64,000 nucleotides of DNA, from NCBI GenBank assembly GCA_032718475.1, contig JAUCBJ010001936.1:1-64000 (forward strand). Reading direction: 5' to 3'. Below are positions 1-9,892 of the stretch, one piece after another; the first letter of the stretch is position 1; each line of letters begins with the position of its first letter. Below the pieces are notes generated by a model. It was not told where the DNA came from. It searched no databases and saw only the letters and a list, made by a program, of their open reading frames with translations. This stretch comes from Nemertoderma westbladi. Lineage: Eukaryota > Xenacoelomorpha > Nemertodermatida > Nemertodermatidae. The position numbers and the translations under genes are program-made.

Positions 1-213
1 TGGTGCAATATAGACGAAAAAACGTTTTTGAAAGATCCTGTCTCACCCTGTGATGAGGGAGGCGAAACTATCATTGTAAAAAGATTTGTAAATCACATTT
101 CTCTTGAATTTTTCCACACCCCTCGTACGGATGTGCTTGAAAGGGAATATTGCAGACTGTTAGGGCCCGCTGTTTGGAGGTGGGCAGGAGATTATGCAAA
201 CAAGGCCCTTTGA
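1..213 (+). CDS. Possible 3'-terminal coding exon of an unrecognised gene, cut by the window edge
   Basis: A frame is open from the first base to a TGA at 211-213 (70 codons). The peptide is not low-complexity and includes the stretches VKRFVNHISLEFF and LLGPAVWRWAGDYANKAL. I do not recognise the family. A 70-codon open frame can occur by chance, so this rests only on the ordinary-looking amino acid composition and on the frame running off the window. It could be a last exon or a relic of a mobile element. No poly(A) signal was found just downstream. Confidence 0.22.
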   Translation, partial: WCNIDEKTFLKDPVSPCDEGGETIIVKRFVNHISLEFFHTPRTDVLEREYCRLLGPAVWRWAGDYANKAL

Positions 214-373
214 CAACGAGGCATTACGCCAAATTTAGATGTGTTTGTCAAACGTCCTGTTTGCGAAAGGTCTCGTTTGCGCGTGTAAAGTCCCATCCTT
301 TGTTGGTGTAATAGTAATGTCTCGTTTGCGTAACTTTCCTGTTTGCATACCATTGTCACAGCACAGACGAAGA

Positions 374-404
<31 letters not shown>

Positions 405-1143
405 GCGGAATGCCCCACCGGGCATTCCAACTAACCCTAACCAAAAAAAAACGAACAAATAAATCCAAGTTGGCTTGGTTGGATGCTGGCTAGGCCTACG
501 CAGTACTGCAGTATTATTATACTTAAGTCTATGGGGAGGGGGACATTACGCGCGGGGGGGGGGGGGGGGTTATTCGCCAATGACACCGTCCGTCGCCCAG
601 AATATGAGTTCACAAGTTTGAACGGCCATTAATATTGTACTATAATTGTCACGCCTTTTCAATGAGAAACTGAAAGTTTTAGTAAGATTTGAAGCAGTTA
701 CCGGTACAGATTGTTTCACAGCATTCTGCTTACAATGACAGTTCTGCTCTACTATAGGTATTGATGTTAAAGACTAGCTGTAGTGAGTACCGGTAGGTAC
801 TGTATGTACTTCCGGATAAAAGCACCATCTGCAACAACCATTACGCTGAAGTACAGGAGGTAGGCCTTCCTATATGGGATGTACAGTACTACCGTATCAC
901 ATACTACCGTCATCAAGGACAACTACATTGCAATAATACCGGTCTGCCGGTACTGCTAAACTGGGATACCTTACCGACAAGTCCTATCTGTAATGTACTA
1001 TATAGTAGGCGAATGCAATACAGTACGGTACGCTAGGCCTACGGTACTGTACGTCTACTGGTTTGGTAGACTGAACGATCTGCATTGCTGCACCAGCATA
1101 CTGATGCTGTTTGTAAACGAAACTGTAAAAATGTTAAACAAAA
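214..1143. other. Non-coding spacer with C and G homopolymer runs
   Basis: No credible gene. It contains a run of 29 C (376-404), a run of 16 G (554-569), scattered GTTTGC words near the left end, and dense GTACCGGTA/TAGGCCTA words. The short open frames that read polyproline or polyglycine are products of the homopolymers. Confidence 0.6.
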
Positions 1144-1220
1144 GGACCTGATCCAGGATTGAACACAGTACTTACACATCTTAATTCTATGGCGTTTTAC
1201 CGATTGAGCTAACCCGGGGC
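1144..1220 (-). repeat. tRNA-like sequence (tRNA pseudogene or SINE head)
   Basis: On the minus strand it begins GCCCCGGGTTAGCTCAATCG, giving a good RNA polymerase III A-box (TTAGCTCAATCGG). A B-box-like GTTCAATCC lies about 35 nt further on. The two ends do not form a convincing 7-bp acceptor stem and the anticodon arm is irregular, so I call it a tRNA-derived relic rather than a working tRNA gene. Confidence 0.5.
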
Positions 1221-1302
1221 TGGGATAAATCACCAGAACAACAACTAAAATTGCATACAACTACCGGACCTACTACAGTATAATAGCCTGCTGCATAGAA
1301 GC

Positions 1303-1424
1303 AAGGACTTCTAGAACATAGTATACATTCTAATATAGTATAGTATACATTAGTACATTACATTAGTATAGTATAGCATACATAGTATACATTCTTAATA
1401 TATATTATGTTCTAGAAGTCCTTG
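1303..1424. mobile_element. Candidate MITE (short inverted-repeat element, possibly hAT-type)
   Basis: CAAGGACTTCTAGAACATA (1302-1320) is repeated in perfect inverted orientation at 1406-1424 and encloses an AT-rich core rich in TAGTATA words. The flanks share the direct repeat ATAGAAGC (1295-1302 and 1425-1432), consistent with a 7-8 bp target-site duplication. Size (~122 bp), perfect 19-bp termini and the flanking duplication fit a non-autonomous DNA transposon. A 7-8 bp duplication and a CAAGG terminus suggest the hAT superfamily, but that is inference. Confidence 0.55.
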
Positions 1425-1483
1425 ATAGAAGCTGCACGCACATTGAGATTTTGCTTGACAAAAATATTATTTCCACTTGCCAC

Positions 1484-2300
1484 CACGCAATCCACAATTG
1501 ACATGCTCCAATGCAGCGTGCATTAATAATGCTATGCAGGCTTATCAACGAAATTGCGCCGCCTGAACTCCCTTCTCACCCATGACTTTCGCGAGATTCT
1601 CCGCATCTTCAAGGCTTGCCCTTTAAGTGGGGTCTCAAAAAAGTCATGGGTTGTCCACCATGCTTATTTTATCCAGGTGGAGTGGCTGCCAAAGCACAAG
1701 ATTGTGCATGGTTCTCACAAAAAACCACAAGGTTGGTTCTCACGGCAAAAGCAATGTCCTGCAAAGCAGAGGTTCAAGTCCTTTGTTCAAGTGTCAAGCT
1801 TGGGAAACCAATGAGACACCTCCAATGTCATATACAGTAGTGTCTGGTTGGAGATGTATGTATTACTGTATAATATACTTGACACAGTGAAGACGATGTA
1901 GGATTATTGTGTATGTGCCATCCAGAGATTTGGTATCCTCAGCAGTTAGATCCCAGCATGGACTCCCATAGATGAGTAGTGGTACTAAACTGCTGCTCTA
2001 AATAATCGAACCTTAATTAAGTTTCTGATATATTTTGTTTAAATACCAAAACCTGGAAAGCTCAATTAATGATGCCCGCCCATGACTTTCCCTTACTTAT
2101 TATAAGGTCCCTCACCTGACTTCTGGATCTCAGCTCAAGCACACCCTCCTTGAATGTTATGCTCATTGACATTTCCTGAAGTAGAGTAAACAAAAATATA
2201 AACACTAGAAGCAGCTTTCTCCAATGAGATGAGAGCCGTTATGCACCCTCTTGATTCCGAGAGTACTCATCACCAAAGTCAAGATCGGTGTCCTATTGGC
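1484..2300 (-). mobile_element. Degenerate LINE 3' fragment, copy 1
   Basis: On the minus strand this is a decayed copy of the same non-LTR retrotransposon C-terminal region found at 9893-10917 and 11690-12310. Shared landmarks include the words around 1812-1855 (GACACCTCCAATGT, then GTGTCTGGTTGGAGATGT) and the 'CCTCAGCAGTTAGA...CCCAGCATGGACTCCCATAGA' region near 1935. The reading frame is broken by many stops and frameshifts, so it is not functional. Short plus-strand open frames here are antisense to the old LINE. Confidence 0.7.
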
Positions 2301-2622
2301 GCCAATGCTTTAACCCGCAATAACATTGGAATTCAGGAATTAAGGCCACATGCACTGAAAAACTGTATGAAACACTTTGATGACAGCTGTTTAGTATTTA
2401 TTTAGTTTATTGAAGACTAATGTTATAATTATAATGTAAAAGTTGCCTGAGCATTGCTGTAAGAATCATCCAGACTGTACTTATGGTAGATCAGTAAGTA
2501 GGGTATGTTGAGATAAATAATGCATTACATCTGTAGTAATTTAGAATAGAATGCCTTGGTTATATCTTATTTGTGTATAAACTCAAACTGGCATTTAAAA
2601 CATCATACACCGACTTGCTGCA
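2301..2622. other. AT-rich region upstream of the 1641-aa gene
   Basis: AT-rich spacer between the LINE relic and the start codon at 2623. The sequence before the ATG is CTTGCTGCA. I see no clear TATA box or upstream exon, although a spliced 5' untranslated leader cannot be excluded. Confidence 0.4.
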
Positions 2623-5600
2623 ATGACTGAATCTATCATATCAGAGTTTATTAATTCCATATTCATGGATGTAGATGTCCTTCTGTCCAGCTTTAACAGA
2701 CCAACTCCGCATAATAGTACACTTTTACATGTACACGATGCTCAGAATGAAACTAAACCCAAGAAATATCTAGCTGAAAGTTCTCAATCTACAGCGCATT
2801 ATGCTAGACATCACTTCACTTCTCTTGGTTTAAATTGTTCAGATCACCAAAAGAAATTACAATTAATTTCTGTGACTGAGTTGAATACATTTAAGGATTC
2901 AGAGATGAGTTTATTTGGCCAACCCTTCCTTACTCAACTTCACTATCCTAACATAATTCATGTAATACCAGATATCATTTCGGAAATGCTACATGATACA
3001 TTCCCTCAATCTAATTCATTAAATGTTAGGCATGGTTTAAACAGGAGGACAAACATACCAACATCACGTTTCAGTAACAATCATTCTTACTATGGGAACC
3101 AAGTTTTTGTATATAGTAATAGACAAATTTGCAGTTTGGAATTTCCTCCACCGCCTTTGTCCGTATCACCAATAACTAACTGTGTTAGAACACAAATGAG
3201 ATCAAGCGAAGAAAGCTCAGAAATTATGGTCTCTGTTTTGGATAACCCTGTCATCAGTAATGTGTTAAGTTGCCTTAAAGACCTATACAATGTATTGTGT
3301 TCAAAGAGACAACTACCACTATTTAAAGACTGTGAAGTTCAATCCAGTGTATCACATTTTCGGTCTGAAAGCTTGACATTATTAGTTTGTATCCATGGTT
3401 CCAGTTCTGTTCCAACTTTTATGAAATTTGATTTGCCAATCACACCAGATATTGGCCTAATAAGTAACCAAATACCATTTTTTGGCATACAAGGAACGGA
3501 TGCCAAATTTCACAGTATCAATGGCTTCATCCATGTTATTGATAACATTTTAAACCAGATAGGCAATAAACAAACTACTTCCATCGTGCACCCTTTGCTT
3601 AATAACTTAGCCTTGCTGCCAAACTCTTCTGTTTCTGGGGATAAGTCTGTCTCCATAAAATCATATGATTCCTATCATGACATTGATGACAAAGCAATAG
3701 TTTATAATATTGGTTTATCAGAGCCTCCTGTTACTCCAAGAATCTTAATTGGCAGCAAGAGGAAAATATGGAAGGGCCTTAGTTCAGAAAATGTACATCA
3801 CCAGTATTTATGTCGTGAAACTTTAGCTGATTCAGTTTTGCCAACAGGCAAGGCAATTAGTGAATATACTGGATATAAAGCACATCCCCATCATAACGAA
3901 CATATTACTGATCAATTCATAAATATTTATCCACCAAAGCGCCAAAAATTGGATAACAGGAAATATGTTGTAAGTGTATTTGGTGGCAATTTTGGCAAGA
4001 TGGAGATGCACACACAAATACAAACGAAGGATTTGGAATATCAGTACCAGGAAGACTGTAAATTGAATAATAAAAATGGTGAATTTTACAATATTCAACA
4101 TTTATTATTAGATATGTTCTACCAAGACAAATTTATACATGATAATATCGATAAATATTACACATATCCATGTGCACAAACTAATAATATGAACCAAGAT
4201 TATCAATGTGATGAAATGCTATTGAGTTCTGATTTAGCAGTAAAAGACCAGCTGGCCAATATAAAAGAAGCCATTGATATTGGATCAAAATCAATTAATG
4301 AAAGTCAAGATGTCAACTATTTGAATAACAAAGATATAGAAGGAGGCCAAGTCAATGCAACTCCAAATACAACCAAATTTATGGAAGTCATACCTATCAA
4401 AGGAGAGCAAGTTAATACAAATGTGGATGACATTTGTATTGTAAGACAATATATTGTAGATAATAATAAACCTTTGGAACTCATGGATTTTGATGAAATT
4501 ATTGAATGTGAGAATGTTGTGCGAGCCACTGCACACTTTGCAAATGAAGGTATAATATCAGAAAATATTCATGTTGAGGAAACTACAAATAAAGAAATTA
4601 AAATAATCAATGAAACTGACCAGGTGGTTGCTGAACACAGTGATACTGTAAGAAAACATATTGAAAGAAGTAATGAAGAAAACCTTAATATTGAACAGCT
4701 AGGTGTTATGGGAATTAATATAAAATACATTGATAGGGAGGATGCTTTAGGATATACCAATCCTATGGACAACTATGGTAAAGAAAAATTCCTTCGAAGT
4801 GGCAATATAATGATTAATGATAATGATATGCAATCAAAACAAATTGAGAGAGAACATGTCCATTTATATCATCATGCTATGGAAGACACAGAAAGTGTAG
4901 GAAATAGTCGAATTTCCAAAAATATCAACAATGAACATGAACAGGGTGAATTATATGAAAAGGAACAAGTCGTTTGTGATGATAATGAAATTAAACTTGT
5001 TATAGAAAATAATTTGGTTGAAACGGATATTGAAATTATAAGAGAACATATTGAAAATTTCCACGATATGTATATTGAGCAATGTATCGATATTGACACA
5101 AACAAGGTTCTGCAAAACGAAAGCATAGGAGATATTGATATTACTAAAATGGAACACTTAGCAGTTGATATTGAAGATCCTCATAAGATTGCTGTTAAAA
5201 GAGATCCAATTACAAAAAAGGAACACATTGCAGAAGACAATCATTATATAAGATATATAATGAAAGAAGCAATGAATGCTGTTATTACAGAAGATAAAAT
5301 TATTGATAAAATATATGTTAATCAAGAACATCCTGATAATATCCATGTTGTAAAAGACCTGGACATTAAAAGAAATTACCAGGTTGGCGAATTCTTGGAT
5401 ATTCAAAATGACAATGCTGTCACAAACCTGGATATTGAATATGATCACGTTTCGGCAGACCTGGATAATGCATTGGAGCAGGTGGTGGATGAATTGGACA
5501 TTGAATATGACCAGATCATGGCAGATCTTTATATTGGAAATGACCAATTTAGTAAAATTGACAATTTTGAGGAAGAAAACATAGATGTTACGCTTGAATA

Positions 5601-7548
5601 TGGTGAATATGACCAAATTGTGGCAAACTTGGATATTGAAAATGATCAGGTTGTAGCAGACTTGCAAATTGAAAATGACCAGGTTGTAGCAGACCTTGAT
5701 ATTGAAAATGATCAGGTTGTAGCAGACCTGGATATTGAAAATGGTGATGTTGTGGCACTCCTGCAAATTGAAAATGACCAAGTTGTAGCAGACCTTGATA
5801 TTGAAAATGATCAGGTTGTAGCAGACCTTGATATTGAAAATGATCAGGTTGTAGCAGACCTTGATATTGAAAATGATCAGGTTGTAGCAGACCTTGATAT
5901 TGAAAATGATCAGGTTGTAGCAGACCTTGATATTGAAAATGATCAGGTTGTAGCAGACCTGGAAATTGAAAATGACCAGATTGTGGCAGACCTGCCAATT
6001 GAAAATGATCAGGTTGTAGCAGACCTGGATATTGAAAATGGTCATGTTGTGGCAGACCTGGAAATTGAAAATGGCCTGGTTGTAGCAGACAAGAATATGG
6101 AAAATGATCAGGTTGTGGCAAATCTGGATACTGAAAATGATCACATGGTCGAAGACCTGGATATAAAAAATAAATCATTTATCAAAATCTACAATTTTGT
6201 CGAAGAAGAAGTGAACATTAAAAAAGAAGAACATGGTGAAAATTACCAGTTAGTTGAAGACCTGCATTTTGAAAATGATGAAGTTATCTCAGACCTGGAT
6301 ATTGTATATAAACAGATTGTGGCTGATGTGGATATGAAAAATTATCATTATGGTAAGACTAATAATTTTGCGAAGAAAGACATTGATGACAAGGGAGAAC
6401 ATGATGAAAATGCCAATTTTCTTGAAACAATTTCCATTAACAGAAAACTATTAGATAATGTCCAGGTCGAAACATCCTGTTCTATTGAAAGAGAACAATG
6501 TGTATCGGAACATATGGCAGTGAATTTTTATATGGACATAGGCCATTTGGATGATACGTATAGAAATATGGAGGATGATGATCTTGATAATATTGATTCA
6601 AACTTCTTTAAAGATAAGATTACAATGGGTCAAACATCAAATAATGCGAGTCAAGGGATAGTGTTTGAAAAGGATGGGGAGCAAAAGCAATCAAACAATC
6701 GAAGAAAATGGAATCAAGATGAGGATGATTCTAGAATAATTAGCAATGTTGATTGGAACAGCAGTGTCATCAACAAACATGTTAATATAGCGGATGATAA
6801 TTTAGGAGACAGACCAAACAAAAGGTTCCGGACAGAAATATGTCAACAATCATTTCGTTTTGATCCTGTTTGTGGGGAAAAATCTGACTCCAATGTGAAT
6901 GTGGAAGTAAGTTCGCATGACGATAACAGCAATCCAAGGTACTCCTTAAAGTTCACTCAGGAATATCAATCAGGAACCAGTCAGCATGGAATCTTTGATG
7001 GTGAATCTAACAACGATCGACTCAGCAATGGTTTTGAACACGAGCAGCTTCATGGAGGTAAATTTAGTCAACCAACACACAGTCCAGTATTCCATTGTGA
7101 GGTTTCTGGTGCAAATCTTCAGGATGAAACAACTGATCAAAAGTCTCCAATCATACCGTTGTGTAGTGCACCATCGCGTAATGTTTCATCCACTGACGAT
7201 TTCAATAAATCTACTAAAGCAATCACGAAACCCCTAGAGCATTCAGCGTCTCTTCGAGATCAACTTGTACCAGAAACACCAGTTGGTAGTGATGATGAAG
7301 CTGATGATTTTCTGGAAACCTTTGACGACATTCAATCTTTGAAACAGGTCTATACAGACGTGGATGCTTCTCTGATACCAGCCAGTCTACTTCGGTGTCA
7401 CCAGGCTGTATCCCAATCGGAATTTGTCCCACCACCAGCAGCGCATTCTCTACTACGACCCGCCCCCATACACTTCCAGCACAATATATGCCGCTCTTTG
7501 GGACTAACCAGATCCAAGTCTAGGTTCAACTTACATCCATACCACTAA
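2623..7548 (+). CDS. Large disordered protein with a RAD51AP1/RAD51AP2-like C-terminal RAD51-binding motif
   Basis: A single exon of 1641 codons opens with ATG at 2623 and ends TAA at 7546-7548, followed 77 bp later by an AATAAA signal. The N-terminal ~430 residues are of mixed composition. The middle is acidic and Asn/Ile/Glu-rich, with no transmembrane segment or enzyme motif, and holds sixteen 11-residue repeats at residues 1004-1179. The last residues, LGLTRSKSRFNLHPYH, line up without gaps with the C-terminal RAD51-interaction motif of RAD51AP1 and RAD51AP2 (core LGL[ST]R, then six residues, then LHP; RAD51AP2 also has Tyr next). RAD51AP2 is likewise long, disordered and germline-related, binding RAD51 during recombination. 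A role as a RAD51/meiotic recombination accessory factor is therefore inferred from one short motif plus the overall character. It could instead be an unrelated fast-evolving protein. That it is a real coding gene is much surer, given its length and ordinary codon content outside the repeats. Confidence 0.85.
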   Translation: MTESIISEFINSIFMDVDVLLSSFNRPTPHNSTLLHVHDAQNETKPKKYLAESSQSTAHYARHHFTSLGLNCSDHQKKLQLISVTELNTFKDSEMSLFGQPFLTQLHYPNIIHVIPDIISEMLHDTFPQSNSLNVRHGLNRRTNIPTSRFSNNHSYYGNQVFVYSNRQICSLEFPPPPLSVSPITNCVRTQMRSSEESSEIMVSVLDNPVISNVLSCLKDLYNVLCSKRQLPLFKDCEVQSSVSHFRSESLTLLVCIHGSSSVPTFMKFDLPITPDIGLISNQIPFFGIQGTDAKFHSINGFIHVIDNILNQIGNKQTTSIVHPLLNNLALLPNSSVSGDKSVSIKSYDSYHDIDDKAIVYNIGLSEPPVTPRILIGSKRKIWKGLSSENVHHQYLCRETLADSVLPTGKAISEYTGYKAHPHHNEHITDQFINIYPPKRQKLDNRKYVVSVFGGNFGKMEMHTQIQTKDLEYQYQEDCKLNNKNGEFYNIQHLLLDMFYQDKFIHDNIDKYYTYPCAQTNNMNQDYQCDEMLLSSDLAVKDQLANIKEAIDIGSKSINESQDVNYLNNKDIEGGQVNATPNTTKFMEVIPIKGEQVNTNVDDICIVRQYIVDNNKPLELMDFDEIIECENVVRATAHFANEGIISENIHVEETTNKEIKIINETDQVVAEHSDTVRKHIERSNEENLNIEQLGVMGINIKYIDREDALGYTNPMDNYGKEKFLRSGNIMINDNDMQSKQIEREHVHLYHHAMEDTESVGNSRISKNINNEHEQGELYEKEQVVCDDNEIKLVIENNLVETDIEIIREHIENFHDMYIEQCIDIDTNKVLQNESIGDIDITKMEHLAVDIEDPHKIAVKRDPITKKEHIAEDNHYIRYIMKEAMNAVITEDKIIDKIYVNQEHPDNIHVVKDLDIKRNYQVGEFLDIQNDNAVTNLDIEYDHVSADLDNALEQVVDELDIEYDQIMADLYIGNDQFSKIDNFEEENIDVTLEYGEYDQIVANLDIENDQVVADLQIENDQVVADLDIENDQVVADLDIENGDVVALLQIENDQVVADLDIENDQVVADLDIENDQVVADLDIENDQVVADLDIENDQVVADLDIENDQVVADLEIENDQIVADLPIENDQVVADLDIENGHVVADLEIENGLVVADKNMENDQVVANLDTENDHMVEDLDIKNKSFIKIYNFVEEEVNIKKEEHGENYQLVEDLHFENDEVISDLDIVYKQIVADVDMKNYHYGKTNNFAKKDIDDKGEHDENANFLETISINRKLLDNVQVETSCSIEREQCVSEHMAVNFYMDIGHLDDTYRNMEDDDLDNIDSNFFKDKITMGQTSNNASQGIVFEKDGEQKQSNNRRKWNQDEDDSRIISNVDWNSSVINKHVNIADDNLGDRPNKRFRTEICQQSFRFDPVCGEKSDSNVNVEVSSHDDNSNPRYSLKFTQEYQSGTSQHGIFDGESNNDRLSNGFEHEQLHGGKFSQPTHSPVFHCEVSGANLQDETTDQKSPIIPLCSAPSRNVSSTDDFNKSTKAITKPLEHSASLRDQLVPETPVGSDDEADDFLETFDDIQSLKQVYTDVDASLIPASLLRCHQAVSQSEFVPPPAAHSLLRPAPIHFQHNICRSLGLTRSKSRFNLHPYH
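5632..6159 (+). repeat. Sixteen 33-bp coding repeats (11-residue units, DIENDQVVADL type)
   Basis: Sixteen consecutive units of exactly 33 bp encode variants of DIENDQVVADL, residues 1004-1179 of the large protein. Six central units are nearly identical at DNA level, while outer units diverge (QIEN, PIEN, ENGHVV, ENGLVV). Degenerate relatives continue on both sides (DIEYDQIMADL near 5500; ENDEVISDLDI near 6280). The array is strongly acidic and hydrophobic in alternation. The period keeps the frame, so copy number can vary without breaking the protein. The long antisense open frames over this stretch are shadows. Confidence 0.92.
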
Positions 7549-7625
7549 TTAAGGACGAACTGTTGGCTCCGAAGTTTATATTTTATTTACTTATTTTGTC
7601 AAATTATTTTGTGATATTATATATT

Positions 7626-7631
7626 AATAAA
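7626..7631 (+). promoter_or_regulatory. Poly(A) signal AATAAA for the 1641-aa gene
   Basis: A canonical AATAAA lies 77 bp after the stop codon at 7548, in AT-rich DNA with T-rich sequence following. It is the first such signal after the gene. Confidence 0.6.
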
Positions 7632-8332
7632 TGTGTATTTTATCATTTAAAATAGTATTTATTTATTACAGTGGTGTAATGAAAGCGGAAATTATCTAAG
7701 ACTTAGCATTTGATTTTTGATTTTATATTAATAGTTTAACTTTAATAATTTATTTTGTACAAGTTATTTTATTATTTTCTAAGACTTAGAAAGTACCAGA
7801 TATTATTAACCGTATTTGTATTACATAAATACCTGGTAAATATTTAAATAGCTTATTGTTTGAATATTTGTTGTAATGTTGAAATAATATTAATGTTATT
7901 ATATTTTATGTAAGAATTACATGTAATTATTGTTTTGTTTATGTAACACCACCAGTAAGCAATATTTTTTAATTTAATTCCCAATTGAACTATTTCCCTT
8001 GTAGTTTTTTTTTGTTTATTTAATTTACTCGGTTTATGTATGCGGAATGGCTATTTAAGATTTTATTACATTGTTTAAAACGCAACTGAAACTGATCAAT
8101 AATTTATAATTTAATCTTCTACCGAAATGAAAGTTTAATTTGTTGAAAAGCGGAGAGATTGCCTTGTGGGGACCTAAAATTACAGTCACCAGTTACAACT
8201 TCCCAAAACCCATTTTAATTTTAACAAAAAAGTTAAATATTACTAAATTAGTTTGTTTCTCAGTGATTATTTGATATTTATTTTATCTATCCAAACATTT
8301 TGTAAGTCGAGCTTATAATATATGTGTAAGTA
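7632..8332. other. AT-rich intergenic spacer
   Basis: Strongly AT-rich and without open frames of note. I see no gene, RNA or element. Confidence 0.6.
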
Positions 8333-8428
8333 CAGTTTAATAAGTATAATATTATATGAGTACACTACACGTCCATACAGTTTAATAAGTATAATATTAT
8401 ATGAGTACACTACACGTCCATACAGTTT
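8333..8428. repeat. 45-bp tandem duplication
   Basis: Two identical 45-bp copies start at 8333 and 8378 (CAGTTTAATAAGTATAATAT...), with a short third start (CAGTTTAA) at 8423. The short open frames on both strands here simply read the duplicated unit. Confidence 0.85.
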
Positions 8429-8737
8429 AAATTTCGTTTGGTTTATATGTATAGGCAAAACTGAAGGTCTACAGGTACCAATTAATATCAATTTTTGTCG
8501 TGTATGGTAAATGATCTATTTATGATATAATTCAGACCTAATTAAATTGTTTATAAGTTTAAAACTTCATGATAAATATACAGTGCGGTCATTGAAAATT
8601 ATTTTTTATGTAAATTATACTTTAGCTAGCAGAGCACCCTGCTGCTACCAGAAAACCGGTGTTGTTAATATAGTAAATAAATATACAGGATAATTGATTT
8701 ATTATTGGTGTTATTGGTGAATGAGTGGCTTCATAAT

Positions 8738-9054
8738 ATTATAACTTTTTGTTGGGCACAGCTTTTTGCAAAGTCGGCAATGACGTCCAGGTGGGATCGA
8801 ACTGGTGACCTCCGGGTTGGAAGTCTGACGCTCTATCCATTCAGCTAGCGGCTCAGGTAAAAGATAGACCTGGAAATACTATCTGATACGCTTGTACTGT
8901 ATGTCCGAATTTACCTCCTCATGGTGTATCTTTAACCTGAGCCGCTAGCTGAATGGTTAGAGCGTCAGACTTCCAACCCGGATGTCACCAGTTCGATCCC
9001 CACTGGACGTCATTGCCGGCTTTGCTAAAAGCTGTGCCCAACAAAAAGTTATAA
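8738..9054. mobile_element. Pair of tRNA-derived SINEs in head-to-head (fold-back) arrangement
   Basis: Arm 1 (8738-8870) read on the minus strand and arm 2 (8923-9054) read on the plus strand are the same tRNA-like sequence. It runs GAGCCGCTAGCTGAATGG (A-box), then TCAGACTTCCAACCCGG, then AGTTCGATCCC (B-box), and ends in a tail GTGCCCAACAAAAAGTTATAA. The two arms are about 90% identical, separated by ~52 bp, and could form a long hairpin. An 11-bp direct repeat GGATAATTGAT occurs at 8689-8699 and 9055-9065, which would fit a target-site duplication around the whole pair. A partial third copy lies at 9381-9504. Confidence 0.75.
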
Positions 9055-9380
9055 GGATAATTGATGGGATATTGAGTTACTATCATCCACTAGTGGAGTA
9101 GCATAGCGAAATAATTGTGACAAAATTGCGAAAATATTTTGTGAGTAACATTGGTTATACAGATGACAAAAATCCCCTGCTCCAAAAATATTTATAGTGG
9201 ACGGCTGGAAATTCTAAAGAAATTGGCATAATCTAAGCCATACAAAAGGTACAGTAGTAGAGTAAGGAAGAATAAGGATCGAAATTGTGACGTTCTAGAA
9301 TAATTTAATTAATTTTGCAATTTGCTGTGATTCGATAGGAAAGGTAATTAACACTGACTTGTCACACATTGATTGATAAT
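9055..9380. other. Intergenic spacer
   Basis: AT-rich DNA between SINE copies. No gene, RNA or repeat structure seen. Confidence 0.5.
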
Positions 9381-9504
9381 AACTTTTTGTTGGGCAAAGC
9401 TTTTGCAAAGCAATGACGTCCAGGTGGGATCGAACTGGTGACCTCCGGGTTGGAAGTCTGACGTTGCCGACTTTGCAAAAGCTGTGCCAAACAAAAAGTT
9501 ATAA
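9381..9504. mobile_element. Internally deleted fold-back SINE derivative
   Basis: This starts like arm 1 of the 8738-9054 pair (AACTTTTTGTTGGGCAAAGC, then the tRNA-like B-box, read on the minus strand). It jumps at GTCTGACG straight into the tail of the opposite arm (TTGCCGACTTTGCAAAAGC...AACAAAAAGTTATAA). The junction lies at a GACG word present in both arms, so it looks like a microhomology deletion of the hairpin centre. Both ends are therefore the same SINE tail in inverted orientation. Confidence 0.7.
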
Positions 9505-9892
9505 TAATATGATACATCTCAGTAACTAGAAATGGCAAACAATTTATAATTAGATCAATATAATTCCATCACATATTTAAGGTAACTGTTGCAAAAAATT
9601 ATACAATAGCACTGCAAGAAATTTAATAATTTCCACTTATTATAGCGAAGATTTTCACATAAATTTATATAATTATCATAGTTTTAAAACCACAATATTT
9701 TATTATATTACGAGTGAATTATTTTGGGAACAAGGTTTTTGAAATCTGAGTGGGTTAAATTCACTTGGTGGTTTCTCTAGACGCAATCAAAATTAAACCT
9801 ACTGTAGTTCAGGGGAAGTCGGAACAGCTATAATTGCGAGCGAAAATGAAACTGTAACCTACGGGTATATTATTGATACCCATTGTTCTACT
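9505..9892. other. AT-rich intergenic spacer
   Basis: No credible coding or repeat structure found. Confidence 0.5.

Noticed and set aside
5158-6178. Long antisense frames (328 and 196 codons) opposite the 33-bp coding repeat
   Set aside because: They mirror the repeated coding sequence and have no domain. The plus-strand frame is far longer and continues on both sides.
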